From: Erigeron canadensis
Lineage: Eukaryota; Streptophyta; Magnoliopsida; Asterales; Asteraceae
Reading direction: 5' to 3'
Assembly: GCF_010389155.1 (NCBI RefSeq)
Contig: NC_057766.1
Span: 992,001 to 1,056,000 of the forward strand
Length of the DNA: 64,000 nucleotides
Each line of letters begins with the position of its first letter. The stretch's first letter is position 1. The position numbers were made by a program, and so were the translations under genes. Positions 1 through 11,563 of this stretch are shown piece by piece. Under the pieces are notes generated by a model. It saw nothing but the letters and a program-made list of their open reading frames with translations. It was not told where the DNA came from and ran no database searches.

Positions 1-37
1 CCATTTCTATTGATTAATCAATAAATAAAAGATAGAA

Positions 38-3000
38 ATGGAAGGGACGATTCGTTGTGATGCGAATTACGTTCCATTAACTCCAATAAGTTTTCTGGAA
101 AGATCAGCAGTTGTTTATAGAGACAGATTGTCGGTTGTTTATGATCATCATGTTAGCTTCACTTGGCGACAGACTCGTGATCGATGTCTCAAAATTGCTT
201 CTTCTCTTGCATCTCGTTTTCATATTGCTCGCCACGATGTTGTAAGTTTGAATATATAGATATATAGAATAGTGAATATATATGACCGTTAGATATTAAG
301 TGAATCTTTACATATTAAAATTTTAATATTTATTGTATAATATATAAATGATTGGAACCCATGTGTTATATGGATTAAAAAGTAAGATCCGAGAGGTCTT
401 ATACTTAAATTTAGGTATCTAAGAGTCACATATTCCTATTTCATACTAGTAAACTAACCCGAATGCCTAGAATGAAACTTAGGAGTTCATGAAAACACCT
501 CTCTCAAGTCTTGAACCTTGGTGGGAAACCCAAGGTATAAGTAGCTGACCAGTGAGCAATCAACCCCATTTGCAGTAATGATCAACTGTTCAGAGGTTAT
601 ACATTTCTTTTCGAAATACAATATGAATTGAAATGATGAATCATTCCAAATTGGTGTTGTCTGTTTTGGGTATGAGAAATCTAGGAAAAGGTTTAAGATG
701 ATTCCCAACAAAAAGTCAACGAATAATTTGGTCATTTTGGAGGTAGTATACTTTGCTCATTTGACATTTGGGTCAAAGCGTGGTTATGTTTGGCACACAA
801 GATTTAAAGATGCTTGACAAGTTGACATTATCTTAAATCTACATTTGCAAATGTTAATCTTTATATTGAATGATTATTAAGTAGACCAAACGTGAAGCTA
901 ATGACGGTTATGGTAGTAGCATTTGTCGTTTGGTTTGTTCACTCTAGACCAAGATTCTTTTTCCCTTCAAATCCCCCTCGTTACCATCATGTCTTAACTA
1001 AATACATATTCCGGTGTTTTGAATGAATGAAATGAGGATGTCTTTTTCTTAATCTAGAGAGGATTAGAGAACTTTTTTTCTTGTATTAGTAGGAAAATGA
1101 GGCAAAATATGGCTTAAATACACAAGTAATTGACAATCTACTAATTATATAATTATTCTTTTAAAATCTATATACAAAATAATATAACTCTATGCCTCCC
1201 ATCAAAATGGAGGATGATAATTAGAAATCCCAATTTGGATAACAATTGTCAAAATTGATTAGATGGCAAAATCTTTGTAAAAATGTCCATAAGTTGATTT
1301 CACAGTAATAGATAGCTATTCTCGATCAACTCATCCATGACCCTTTCTCTTGTGAAGTGACCATAGCTCTATGTGTTTTATACCTCCACTTCTTCCTATA
1401 GACACATCACCATGGAAGTTTAGCATTGACATTGGCCAAGAAAAGATATTCAACATCCAGAACAAAATAAAAATGGTAGACGACTTTTTGGGCTTCGAAC
1501 TACTTGGGGAACCTCCAAATAAGATAACATAACCTGTGATGTAATGACGAAAAATTGTACTAAGCTGCGATCTGAATAGCCGAGGTTCGTTGAATCGTTG
1601 AGTAAAACACCTTGATCACCTGTACCCTTTTAGCATTTTGGTAATTGAAGAATATTGCCTATGTGAATGTGCATACTGCATGAATTGACTTAAAGTCTGA
1701 ATCACAAAAGACAAATTAGGACTTGTGTGAGCTGGAAAGTTATGTTTACCAATCAATGATCTATAAGAGGGCGTTTGGTTGACAGATGGTTTTTAATGGA
1801 ATTGGAATTTGAAGGAATTGGAATCAGAAAGTTTTAAAATCTATCTTGGTGTTTGAGGTAAAGGGTACAAGAGTAAAAAACTTTATATGTTGAGGAAAAG
1901 GAGTATAATGTTTAGTATCTAAGAAACCGACCCCAATGAGCAATCCTTGAGTAAACTTTCGTCTAGTATAAATGTTCTCATGCTCAGGGTAACAAACCTT
2001 TACCCCCAAGAAGTAGTTGAGAAAACCCAATGGTGAAAGTCTGATGCACTTGAGAAACAAATTAGGATTTGAACCACTGCCAATATGTCATCAACATAAA
2101 TTGCACGATAGTCATTTGAATATCACCGTTCATCCAAACGAGATTATAACCATTCCTGGACCATGTAAAGCCTTGATGAAGTTTTCAAACTATTATCACT
2201 TGTTTGCTTAAAACCATACAACAACTTTTGAAGTCGACAAAACTTTGTTGTCGGAAGTTGGAATACCAAGGGACATTTTCATATAAACGTTCTCAAAAAT
2301 GTTTCCGTGAAAAATGGCATTTTTGACATCTAATTAGTTGACTTGCCAATGATTAGAAATAGCAAAAAGTTTCCATTTTGACAACCGGAGAGTAGGTATC
2401 AAAATAATCAACACCTTTCGGTTGATCTGGAACAACCAATAAGCTTTTGTAACCTTCCTGCGATTTGGGCTTAACCAATGTAAACCCATCAATTTTTTAG
2501 TGCTTTCTTGCCGGGGAGGAAGATCGCACACCTCCCAAGTGCCATTTGTATGAAAAGCATTAGTTTCTTTATTCATTTCTAAAACCCGGTCACGATTATT
2601 GAAAGCTTCACTATAAGATCTAGGCTCTTGAAATGTTAGCATGAACGGAAAAAGCGTGATGCGAAATTGGAATAACCGGAGAAAGAAACCATTTACACTC
2701 GTGTTTAGGAGTAGTACAAATTAGACAAACGAAGTCTCCCAGATGGAAGGTTGAGTTGGTGTTTGTGTAGAACAACGTACAAGAACATGAATGAAATAAT
2801 TACTAAGAACAAAAGCATATGATAAATAGGTCAAAGGAAGTATTTGGACGAGAAAAACTTTGAATAGATACATCTCTGAGAAAAGATGTAAAGATTTATC
2901 TCGTAAAGGAGAACCAATTGGAAGTTGCGAAAAATAGAGTCTGGGGAAATAGAAGCATCGGTGACTACTAGACGTATGCCCGTGCAATGCGGTGGCGATG

Positions 3001-5643
3001 GTGCTAGTGTCGGCTGCCATGACGGTGATGGTAGTGGCGCGGCGACGGCGGCGGTGTATGTAGTGGTGTCGAAATGGGTGATGGGGGCTGTAATGGTGGT
3101 GAATGTAATAGTAAATGATGTTAAAGGTGATTAGGTCAAAGGAAGTATTTGGATGAGAAAAACTTTGAATAGATACATCTCTAAGAAAAGATGTAAAAGA
3201 TTTATCTCGTAAAGGAGAACCAATTGGAAGTTGCGAAAAAATAGAGTCTAGGGAAATAGAAGGATCGGTGACTGCTAGACGTATGCTCGTGCAATACGGC
3301 GGCAATGGTGATGGTGTTTACATCCATGGCGGTGAGGGTAGTGGTGGCGGCGACGAGCGGCAGCGGTGGTGCATGTAGTGGTGGCGAGATGGGTGATGGG
3401 GGCGACAATGGTGGTGAATGTAATAGTAAGTGATGTTAAAGATGATAGTATAGTTATTTTAAGGGTTGAGGGATCTGTATTGTAAATTATTTCATTAAGG
3501 GTGTTATAGGTATACTAGGTGGGGATGTTTAAATTAGTTAATCAAGGACATATGTATTTGGGATAGTTCAAAGTTGTAATTTGAGAAAAGGGGGAGGGAT
3601 TGATGCTTTATATAGTAGTATAGATATAGATAGGGATGAAGTTGTGAGAGGATCATCAAGAGGCAAGGGAGAGACAATGGAATCAAGATGTTTATTTTAA
3701 TAGCGAAAAGGGTAATGTTGTTCATGAAAAACAACATGGCAACTATATATGACTTGGCGAGTTGTGAGATCAATTTAGAAAAAGTTTATGTAATTGTTGT
3801 CGGACACATTTACTTTCGACTAAACTAATACATAAATGTAGCTAATGCTCGAAATATAGGGATGGAAAATATAGAAAACGTTTTCAGTAACTGAACGCTC
3901 CCTAGAGTTTTATGGATATTGAGTCGGTGATCAGTTCTCTTGGGTGAAGTTAGAGTTACTATTGAATCAAGATTGGTTTAATTATTTATAAAGGTCAATG
4001 TCTGAAAAACCTAACTTGGCCTGAATGAAGCCAATAATGTGTTATTAAGTTGGTAATTAATTACTCTGTTTTCTGTTTACTTTGTTTTTAATAACATTGA
4101 AATAGAATTTTTCTTGATTTGATAAATCAAAAAACTGGAAGTAGCTAACTTTATTTTATCCTGATTTTGTGGTTTCAATATGGTGCAGGTGGCTGTCATG
4201 GCCCCGAATATTCCAGAAATGTATGAGCTCCATTTTGCAGTCCCGATGGCAGGTGCTGTTCTTTGTTGCCTCAACATCCGTCATGATTCAGCAATGGTGT
4301 CAACTTTACTCAAACATTCAAGTGCCAGACTTTTATTCGTGGATTACCAATTTATAGATGTCGCCAAGGGTGCAATAGATATCATGAAATCAATGTCTAC
4401 AGTTCCTCAACTGGTGTTGATTCCAGATTCTAGTGGGGGTTCCCTACAGCCAAAGTTGGAAATTACGGAGTACCAAACACTTTTGGATATGGGAAGTCTT
4501 GATTTTGAGATCAGAAGACCGATTGATGAGTGTGACCCGATTGCACTTAATTATACATCAGGAACAACTTCAAGTCCTAAAGGCGTGGTTTATAGTCACA
4601 GGGGTGCTTATCTGAACTCTTTAGCAACTGTATTACTTAATGATATGCCATCGATGTCTGTATACTTATGGACGCTTCCTATGTTTCACTGCAACGGATG
4701 GTGTTTGACGTGGGCATTGGCGGCGCAGGGTGGTAAAAATGTCTGCCTCAGGGAGGTGACTGCAAAAGGTATCTTTGAAAGTATATGTCGACACAAAGTA
4801 ACACACATGTCTGGTGCTCCTACAGTTTTGAATATGATGATCAATGCGCCGACCACAGAGCAGCTCCCACTTCCAGGAAAGGTATTGGTGATGACCGGTG
4901 GTGCTCCACCACCTTCTCAGGTGCTTTTTGGTATGGAGCAGCTGGGGTTTGATGTGTGTCACGGATATGGTCTCACTGAGACGTATGGTCCTGCAACGGT
5001 GTGCACCTGGAAACCTGAGTGGAACTCATTGCCAGCAGATGCAAGAGCGACAATCAAGTCCCGGCAAGGATTGAATCATTTAGGTTTGGAGCAAAGCGAT
5101 GTTAAGGATCCAGTGACCATGAAAAGCGTTCCATGGGATGCCAAGACAATAGGAGAGGTCATGTTACGTGGAAACACTGTAATGAATGGATATTTAAAGG
5201 ACACAAAGGCGACACAAGAAGCTTTCAAGGATGGATGGTTTCGAAGTGGTGATTTAGGGGTGAGACATCCAGATGGTTACATTGAACTCAAGGATCGGTC
5301 CAAAGACATTATAATTTCGGGTGGCGAGAATATCAGTACCATCGAGGTGGAATCCGTGCTTTTCAGGCATCCGGACGTTCTTGAGGCGGCTGTTGTAGGA
5401 CGTCCGGATGATCATTGGGGGGAAACACCGTGTGCTTTTGTGAAGCTAAAAGAAGGGTATAAGTTAAATGGCGATGATTTAATAGCATTCTGCAGGAAAA
5501 ATTTGCCACATTATATGGCACCCCGAATGGTTGTGTATGAAGAGTTGCCAAAGACGTCGACTGGGAAGACGCAGAAGTTTGTTCTCCGCGAAAAGGCCAA
5601 GGCCATGGGGAGTTTGTCGTCAAAAGGTAAGAGCAAACTATGA
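38..5643 (+). CDS. Peroxisomal acyl-activating enzyme (AAE1-like acyl-CoA synthetase), two exons
   Basis: Exons are 38-241 and 4189-5643, with a phase-0 junction (GATGTT|GTAAGT donor, TGGTGCAG acceptor), giving 552 residues. The product belongs to the ANL adenylate-forming superfamily: it activates a carboxylic acid to an acyl-AMP and then an acyl-CoA. Visible motifs are the P-loop [11 protein letters not shown] (about residues 190-200), GYGLTETYG, the hinge region WFRSGDLG (about 418-425) with GGENIST following, and the C-terminal PKTSTGK with the catalytic lysine near residue 528. The last three residues are SKL, a peroxisomal PTS1 signal. Length and the early single intron fit the plant AAE1 / probable acyl-activating enzyme group; peroxisomal benzoate- or cinnamate-CoA ligases are relatives, so the substrate is open. 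The ATG at 38 follows an A-rich leader. The promoter lies outside the window. The frame is intact, and the intron is enlarged by transposon debris. Confidence 0.93.
242..1200. other. Proximal part of AAE intron 1, no gene seen
   Basis: AT-rich intronic sequence between the donor and the copia relic. No reading frame with recognisable similarity and no clear repeat structure was seen. Confidence 0.6.
1220..2700 (-). pseudogene. Decayed Ty1-copia pol fragment inside AAE intron
   Basis: Read on the minus strand, the segment follows copia pol order. First come EPRSYSEAF and [10 protein letters not shown] (2642-2500), the start of the reverse transcriptase domain. Next comes [12 protein letters not shown] followed by TPFPQHIKF (about 2025-1850), the end of the RT core. 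Last, near 1400-1260, are KHIEL and DIFTKILP, which match the conserved RNase H tail. Frames are broken repeatedly, much of the RT core including the YVDD block is not recognisable, and no LTRs were found. A short stretch near 1769-1840 (GTTTGGTTGACAG, GGAATTGGAATTTGAAGGAA) resembles the repeat at 36.2 kb. This is an old insertion lying antisense to the host gene. Confidence 0.75.
2827..3430. repeat. Tandem duplication of about 305 bp spanning a Helitron 3' end
   Basis: Two adjacent copies, about 2827-3131 and 3132-3430, share the same order. Each begins with GTCAAAGGAAGTATTTGGA and runs through AAAGATGTAAAGATTTATCTCG and GGAAGTTGCGAAAAA. Each then reaches a CTAG terminus with a GC-rich hairpin and a GGTGGCGATGG-rich stretch, ending in GGTGAATGTAATAGTAA. 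The unit joins flanking DNA to the Helitron tail, so the duplication happened after the Helitron inserted. Confidence 0.85.
2968..3630 (-). mobile_element. Non-autonomous Helitron with duplicated 3' end
   Basis: On the minus strand the element starts with TCTATATCTATACTACTATA at 3630, with an A immediately before it. It ends with a GC hairpin (CCGCATTGCACGG type) followed by CATACGTCTAG and then T at 2968. TC start, 3' hairpin, CTRR end and A/T flanks are the Helitron hallmarks. A second copy of the 3' end lies at 3275-3278, so the original element was probably 3275-3630 (about 356 bp). It has no Rep/helicase coding sequence. Confidence 0.7.
3631..4188. other. Distal part of AAE intron 1
   Basis: AT-rich intron sequence ending in a pyrimidine/T-rich tract and the TGGTGCAG acceptor at 4188. 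Nothing else was recognised. Confidence 0.6.
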
Positions 5644-7115
5644 GGGTTGAATTTGTTGCAATTATCTAATCTTAATTGAAATCGGATTCTGTGTATATCG
5701 AATGCTGTATTTTGCGCAGTATCTTTTGTGAATGGTTAATATAAATAATGAACACTGTCCATGGAATAACTTGTGAACCATTGCTTCATTTGTAGGTTGG
5801 AACATAAGTATAGTAGATCTAAAGAATACAAAAGATATTTCTTGAGTATATTGAGGTTACTTGCATTGTCTGCTTGACTACCTAGTTAATTGTGTTCTTT
5901 AGTCATTATGAAAGGTTTAAACGTTACATACTTCCCATATATATATATATATTAGCCTAAGTAGTATCAAATCCGACTCTAGAGCCCATGGTTGCTATTA
6001 CCCGTCAACCCAAAAGATGTGGGTTCAAGTTCTGTTGACGAGTTGTAAATATTTGTGGATTTGTGTGAGATATTTGCCTTTAAAAGAAAAAAAATTTATT
6101 TTTTGTTCAAAACAATCTAAGTCCATTATCTTTCTTAGTGATGAGCAAATCAAGCTATACTCAACCCAAAAAAGCCTGTTCTGAAGTCAGTCCATCTGTC
6201 CATGTTTAGGCAGCCTGGTTTTTGCCCCGGGTAATTTCACTTTGCTCGGTTATTAGCCTAGCCCGATTAAATCCCAAGCTAATCCCACTTTATTTTACTT
6301 AATTTGTTGTTTCATATATATTGTGAGCATTAATTTCAAGTGATTCATAGGTTCCATATCAGCTCGCATGTACAGAAACTTTTTTTTTTTTTTTTTGAAC
6401 ACCATTTACATTAACAATTCTTTCGGCAAAATACCGAAAGATATCAAAGAATTCATAAAATAGTTATATCAAATAATTAGGACTATTTTGCCATAGTGGC
6501 CATACTAGCTTATCCTTTCTACTACGATAGTTTATCCAAAAAATGAATAGGAAACAACATTGTGAAAGACTTCTATACTAAGAGATGTGCTACCTTTGAA
6601 TATATGTAGACTGACCTATATTTGAAGTAGACGTTAAATTGTCAAATTGGTTTATTCTTGAATGGAATCAGATTCTGTGTATTGAGAAGGCTGTATCTTT
6701 TACAGTAACACCTGTGTATGGTTAAAATGATTTATCTCCAGTCTCCCAAGACTTGATAGCCAAATATATGACTATGCATACAGTGAATTAGGTAATGCAT
6801 GTTCTTTCTGATCACTCTTGAAACATCGTAAAACATTCTTGAAAACATATCAGCATCTACTTAGCGTTACTCGAATTTGGCTAACATGGTTTTTGGTTGG
6901 AAGTTGAGCAGTTAGGCTTAGGCAGATAACAGTCCGAGAGAAGTTGTTACCTACTTACCATCAAGCTTGAAACAACTTTAGAAAAAGAAAATAGGTTCAA
7001 TCATCACAATCATAAAGGTTCACATAAAACCAATCCTACAGAAACTTATAAAACCATAATCTTTCGTTTTCATTGCATACTGAAAAAGCTTCTGGAAAAC
7101 CATTTTAATAGAACC
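5644..7115. other. AAE 3' flank with internally and distally duplicated segments
   Basis: No gene seen. The presumed 3' UTR holds GGATTCTGTGTATATCGAA and GTGAATGGTTAATATAA. A diverged copy of this block recurs at about 6655-6730 (AGATTCTGTGTATTGAGAA, GTGTATGGTTAA). The block at about 5820-6360 recurs, diverged and interrupted, at 13.73-15.77 kb. There is a 17-bp poly-T run near 6380. Confidence 0.6.
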
Positions 7116-8569
7116 TTATCGAGTTATACGGTGAATTGCATTCATCCTCGAAGATGAACGAGCAGATAGCCGCGTCTTTGGTAGGTCGCCTTCTTTGTTC
7201 AGGGCCTCTGGTATTCTATGGTATTCTGCATAGTATTGTTTATTCAGATTAGCACTTACATAATTACTAAAAAAAGATGATGATTAGTACACCACTAGCT
7301 TTTTACCGTACCTCACCAAATATGCTTTAAAGTGTTGTATTGAAGCATATTTGGTGGTGTATGGCTAAAAAAGGTGGTGTACTAACATCTCATATAAAAA
7401 AAGATTTATATATTAAATCATTTCAATCTAATAAGCAATCAACTATTAACATTCAAAGCAAGTGAGAGCTCTTTAGAAAACAGAGTCCCAATTTTCCTTT
7501 TATATTTCTATTTGGAGTTTTTAAAAAAAGACCAAAAGCTATGTGAAGTAAAAGAAAGAAAAGGCCACCGTTTGTTACTAAGAATCTAACAGTCACTTTT
7601 TCAATTTTGAAAAGCTAAGTTAGGTCTTTAGTATCGAAACAGATCAGGTCAGACTAAGAACCTACCATAACTATATATTAGAGATTATGTACATGACAAC
7701 CATATATGTATTATCATCTATATATATATATGTTCATGAATCTCACCTGCAGGAATTTGAGCAAGATAGAGGGTGGTTTCATTGAAGATGTAGTAGTGTG
7801 CAAGGGTAAAGGTGTTCTCGAGCCGCTTTTGGGGCAGATAGAGAACCTGCAGGCCAATGGGGATGTGTTCCTTTTCCGGAATCATATGTTTCACATGGTT
7901 AATGGTGTCAAAGTTCACCACATCCAACTCGATTGTCTTTCGAGGAAGGAAAATCTTGACATGTATCTTCATCTCAATCCTTGACGTCGTCCTTGCATCA
8001 TCCACAAGATGGAGAGTTGCACCTTCCTCGAGGACGCTGAGAGACTCTTGGTCAAGAAGCTCCTGTCCGGCATAGACATTGACAAGCCTCTGGCCGTCGA
8101 GATACCCAATCTGGTCCTTGATCATTTTTTTCACTAGCCTGGCGGAGAATTGCCCATGGACTAACATAGAGATAGTTTTTCCGGAGTTGGTCACGACGAA
8201 GATAGTCATATACCCCCCAAAATAAGTAACAAGATTGAGGGTGGAGCCTCGAGAAATGTTGTAGTGAGAAATCGGGGACGATTTCTCAAGAACCATCCCG
8301 GCAAAGAAAAGTATATACTGGTCAGGCAGGAGGCCAGTCTTGGTCTTCAAGTCGGACACGGTGTCAGAGGGATTGTACTCTAGACAGGTTTTCTTTTGAT
8401 CAGGACCAACGAGGACGAATATCTGCGGGGAGTCCCACGACTTGATGTGCCAGTTGCAGACACGATATCCCATGTCTGTGACCGTGGCCCTAACGCTGTC
8501 AAGCGTATCCAGATTGTTAACCTCTAAGCAAATGGTGCCACCGTTGGCAGTACGCAACGACAGCTGCAT
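7116..8569 (-). CDS. Divergent tandem ubiquitin-like domain protein
   Basis: The main exon starts at the ATG at 8569, chosen because it opens a ubiquitin-like fold (MQLSLRTANGGTICLEV). An in-frame ATG at 8704 lies inside a MITE and would add 45 unrelated residues. If unspliced, the frame stops at 7718 (283 aa). A good donor (CTGCAG|GTGAGA, exon end 7747) can instead be joined in phase to an acceptor at 7226. The last exon would then be 7225-7116, giving 310 aa. Domains in the main exon are a half ubiquitin-like unit (1-45) and three fuller ones (about 48-119, 121-192, 200-273). The fold is suggested by xxIFVxxxxxKT and LxxGATLHLV-like ends. There are no Gly-Gly processing sites between units and the units differ strongly, so this is not a polyubiquitin precursor. 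The role is unknown; it may be a scaffold or shuttle-like protein. The C-terminal exon is inferred. Confidence 0.72.
7284..7385. mobile_element. 102-bp hairpin MITE
   Basis: The arms TTAGTACACCACTAGCTTTT... and ...AAAAAAGGTGGTGTACTAA are inverted copies about 43 bp long around a short loop (AAAGTGTTGTATTG). No coding capacity. It would lie inside the proposed last intron of the ubiquitin-like gene. Confidence 0.8.
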
Positions 8570-8649
8570 CGATCGATCTGTAGAACGAACAACGACATAA
8601 GGAGGGAGATGTGTACGATATGATACGATATATATATATATAGATATAT

Positions 8650-8813
8650 GGGGGAAGTGAGTATGGGGTTTTACCCATCTAAGCTTAGATGGGGAACCCC
8701 TCACACTTGGTTTTTATAATCATAAAATTTATGGGGACCATATATTTATTTAAAATTCAAACAAATATTAAAATATTTGTATGTGAGGGAACAACCCCAA
8801 ACTCACTTTTCCC
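8650..8813. mobile_element. MITE of a family also present at 62.9 kb
   Basis: Termini GGGGGAAGTGAGTATGGGGTT and, inverted, GGGAAAAGTGAGTTTGGGGTT flank 164 bp containing ATAAAATTTATGGGGACC. It sits in TATATA-rich DNA about 80 bp upstream of the ubiquitin-like start codon. A diverged relative lies at 62927-63111. Confidence 0.75.
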
Positions 8814-8829
8814 TGTATTATATATATAT

Positions 8830-9320
8830 ATAGTGAAAAGTTATTTTGAGAACCTTTTTTTTGCGAGAACCTTTGAGAACTTTTCAAATCAAGTCCAACC
8901 GATGATTATTCTTTACATAAAAATTGTTTTTTAATTGTTTTCTGAATAACTTATGTGTAATTTTGAAGTTTATAATTGTGTGGAGGCATAGATTATCATC
9001 CTTTTTACAATTATGTGGAGATTTGGATTCTTGATCACATGTGCACGAATATTGCTATGATTACATGTGATCGACTTGCATACATGTGATCATAGCAATA
9101 TTCGTGCACATGTGATCAAGAATCTAAATCTCCACATAATTGTATAACGGATGATAATCCATGCTCCACACAATTATAAACTTCAAAATTACACATAAGT
9201 TATTTAGAAAACAATCAAAAAATAATTTTCATATAAAGAACAATCATCGGTTGGACTTGATTTGAAAAGTTCTCAAAGGTTCTCGCAAAAAAAAAGGTTC
9301 TCAAAATAACTTTACCATAT
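8830..9320. mobile_element. Near-perfect long hairpin (foldback) element, about 490 bp
   Basis: Two arms of about 230 bp are inverted copies: AAAGTTATTTTGAGAACCTT at the left and its complement at the right end. They meet at a centre near 9062-9095 (ACATGTGATCGACTTGCATACATGT). Only scattered differences separate the arms. There is no ORF. It is flanked by TA-rich microsatellite on both sides, which fits insertion into TA-rich targets. Confidence 0.85.
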
Positions 9321-9344
9321 ATATATATATATATATATATATAC

Positions 9345-9743
9345 TATAGGGTGACAATCAAATGAGAACCAACTTAAAATGAGAACAAAGGAGAACACTT
9401 AAAAACTACATTTGATGTATTAAAAGTCCATAAAATTGACATAGTGCATAACTAATTATCATTATTTAAGTGTTTAATAACACATGGATCCGTCAAAATC
9501 GAAAAAAATCACATTTTTTGTCGGATGCATCATTTTGATAATATGCATCCAAGATGGATGCACAAAACCAAAAACGTATTTTTTCGATTTTGAAAGATCA
9601 ATGTGTTGTTAAATACTTAAATAATGATAATTAGTTATGCACTATGTTAGTTTTATGGACTTTTAATGCATCAAAATGATGTTTTTAAGTGTTCTTACCG
9701 TTCTTATTTTAAAAGTGTTCTCACCGGAGTGTTACCCACTATA
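9345..9743. mobile_element. Second long hairpin MITE, about 400 bp
   Basis: The outer ends TATAGGGTGACAATCAAATGAG and, inverted, TATAGTGGGTAACACTCCGG begin arms of about 190 bp. The arms share GTGCATAACTAATTATCATT and its complement. The centre lies near 9540 (GATGCATCATTTTGATAATATGCATC). It is non-coding, separated from the preceding hairpin by a (TA)n tract, and different in sequence from it. Confidence 0.8.
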
Positions 9744-10050
9744 TATATATATATTGTTAACTACCAAAAACAGAAGATCAGCTAATTACTATGTGGTTAA
9801 AACAAATAAAAAAGAATGAAGAAAAACATAATGAAATATTTAACAAGAGCAGAGAAAGAAGCAATTCAATAGAAACAAAAAACAAAAATATAGGGCCTGC
9901 TACAACGAATAGTATCTGAAATTGTAATACTCACTGTATAAACCCTATCTCTAACAAACGATGTAGTAATAATTATATTTACTTTACAACACCCCTTAAA
10001 CCGTTGGGATATAAAATTTAATAAAATAATTTTAATGATTAAAGTATATT
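9744..10050. other. AT-rich spacer
   Basis: No gene or clear repeat seen other than TA-rich microsatellite near 9741-9755. Confidence 0.5.
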
Positions 10051-10192
10051 ATTTTTTTTCCGAACATTCACCATGGGTTGTTACAAGTATTCGGAGTAAA
10101 AAATCCCAAGAATTGTCATCTCTAAGGATCGAACTCAAGACCTTGGGTAAAACATGGGATGCCACTGACCAGTTGGACTAGTCATAATTGGC
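10051..10192 (-). mobile_element. tRNA-derived SINE
   Basis: On the minus strand an A-box-like block (TAGTCCAACTGGTCAGTGGC) is followed about 40 bp on by a B-box-like block (GGTCTTGAGTTCGATCC). A short 3' part then ends near an A-rich stretch. The spacing and boxes are those of internal pol III promoters. The body does not fold as an intact tRNA, so a SINE is the better call. Confidence 0.65.
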
Positions 10193-11245
10193 AAAAAAAA
10201 TAATATATATATATATGTATATATATTATTACCTTGTTAAATTTTCTATAATATTTTCACTAACCATTTTACATTAATTACTTATACATCAATTAATAAC
10301 ATTATTTGACCCCCACAACCATTTGGCGCCGGCATCATCATACTGTCTCCAACGTATTGTGCTGATCCCGTCTTAGTATACACAAATAAATATGTATGAG
10401 TATGCATATTAGAGATTTGTAATATAAGCAAATTATATACTACTCTATCTATAATATAACTAAAAGCGGGGTTGGGGGTACACATGACACCCCTAATCTT
10501 CATTCTTATCCTTAATTCTCCTCTCTCCTCTTTTTCTATTTTTTTTAATTTATTATATATTTTTTACGTAAGAGATATATACATGATAAAATAAAAAATG
10601 TATATAGAACTAAAAGAGATATACTTCGTGCCACCAGGCCACCATCTATGTTACCCTCTTACTCTGTTTTTCTCTTAATTTATCATTGTTATTTTGATTA
10701 TAATTTTTGAATTTGAGATTCAATTAACCGATTAGAAATCCTTACGTTTAATTAATTATATACTTTTCAAATGATATATTGTACACTTTTTGTTTCTATT
10801 TTTGTTGATCTTAACTCTAAATCGTTTATTCTAAAATTGTTGTTTGTGTTTGTAGTAAATTTAATTATAACAAACTGCAAAAATTTTTATTTAACTAAAG
10901 TTGAAAAAAAAAGGGTAAACTGGAATCAATATTTATATGGAGTTAATTTTCATATGTTTCCTTCTTTAGTTTTCGTATTGATTAAGTTGTCATATTGGTC
11001 ATAGTGATTTAATATTCTTGAATTCTAATTTTTTAGCTTTGCTTAATATATTTTGAGACTATTCGTCCATTTCGAGCATTAGTATACAAATATACTAAAA
11101 TTTGTTGGGCCTCACATTATATTATATCTAACATTTTTTTGTGCATAGTTTATATTATACATAGATACAATCTTTTGGCCCAGCTCTTTTAGTGGCTACC
11201 AATCAATACAGGCCCATATGTCGCTAACTCTTGGCAACTTGTTTT
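10193..11245. other. AT-rich intergenic DNA
   Basis: No gene recognised. A stretch beginning CTCTATCTATAATATAAC near 10442 looks like a Helitron 5' terminus, but no matching 3' end was found. Confidence 0.5.
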
Positions 11246-11501
11246 TGTTGGTAATCCACGAGCAATAACACAATCTTCTATGATATATACTATGAAGTTT
11301 ATTATGAAATTGCATACAAGATTACAAGGTTTTTACATGTACGGTTGTCCTTATTTATAAGATGTGAACAGACACATCTAAAGGACATATCCTATCGACA
11401 TACCGTTTTACCAAACGGTTATAACTTCCCCTATTTTAGACTTATACATAATACATCCCTAGACTTTATAATATATACATATATTTAGTTTAACTTCAAC
11501 A
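11246..11501 (-). repeat. 3' LTR of the gag-only element
   Basis: 256-bp terminal repeat, TGTTGGTAATCC...TTCAACA on the plus strand, matching 13361-13616 over its full length. Confidence 0.92.
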
Positions 11502-11563
11502 CTCCCCCTTAAACTAAATATAGTTTAAGTGAGGTCTTCATCCTTTCTTGATCCATCTTCCCA

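Noticed and set aside
2721..3305. Minus-strand frame of 194 codons
   Set aside because: It runs through the 305-bp duplication and Helitron tail. The translation is repetitive (HHH, RRRR, duplicated [13 protein letters not shown]) and has no domain.
7706..7984. Plus-strand frame of 92 codons
   Set aside because: Antisense shadow of the ubiquitin-like gene.
10100..10192. Possible tRNA gene
   Set aside because: A- and B-box-like words are present, but no cloverleaf or anticodon stem could be formed; SINE is the better explanation.
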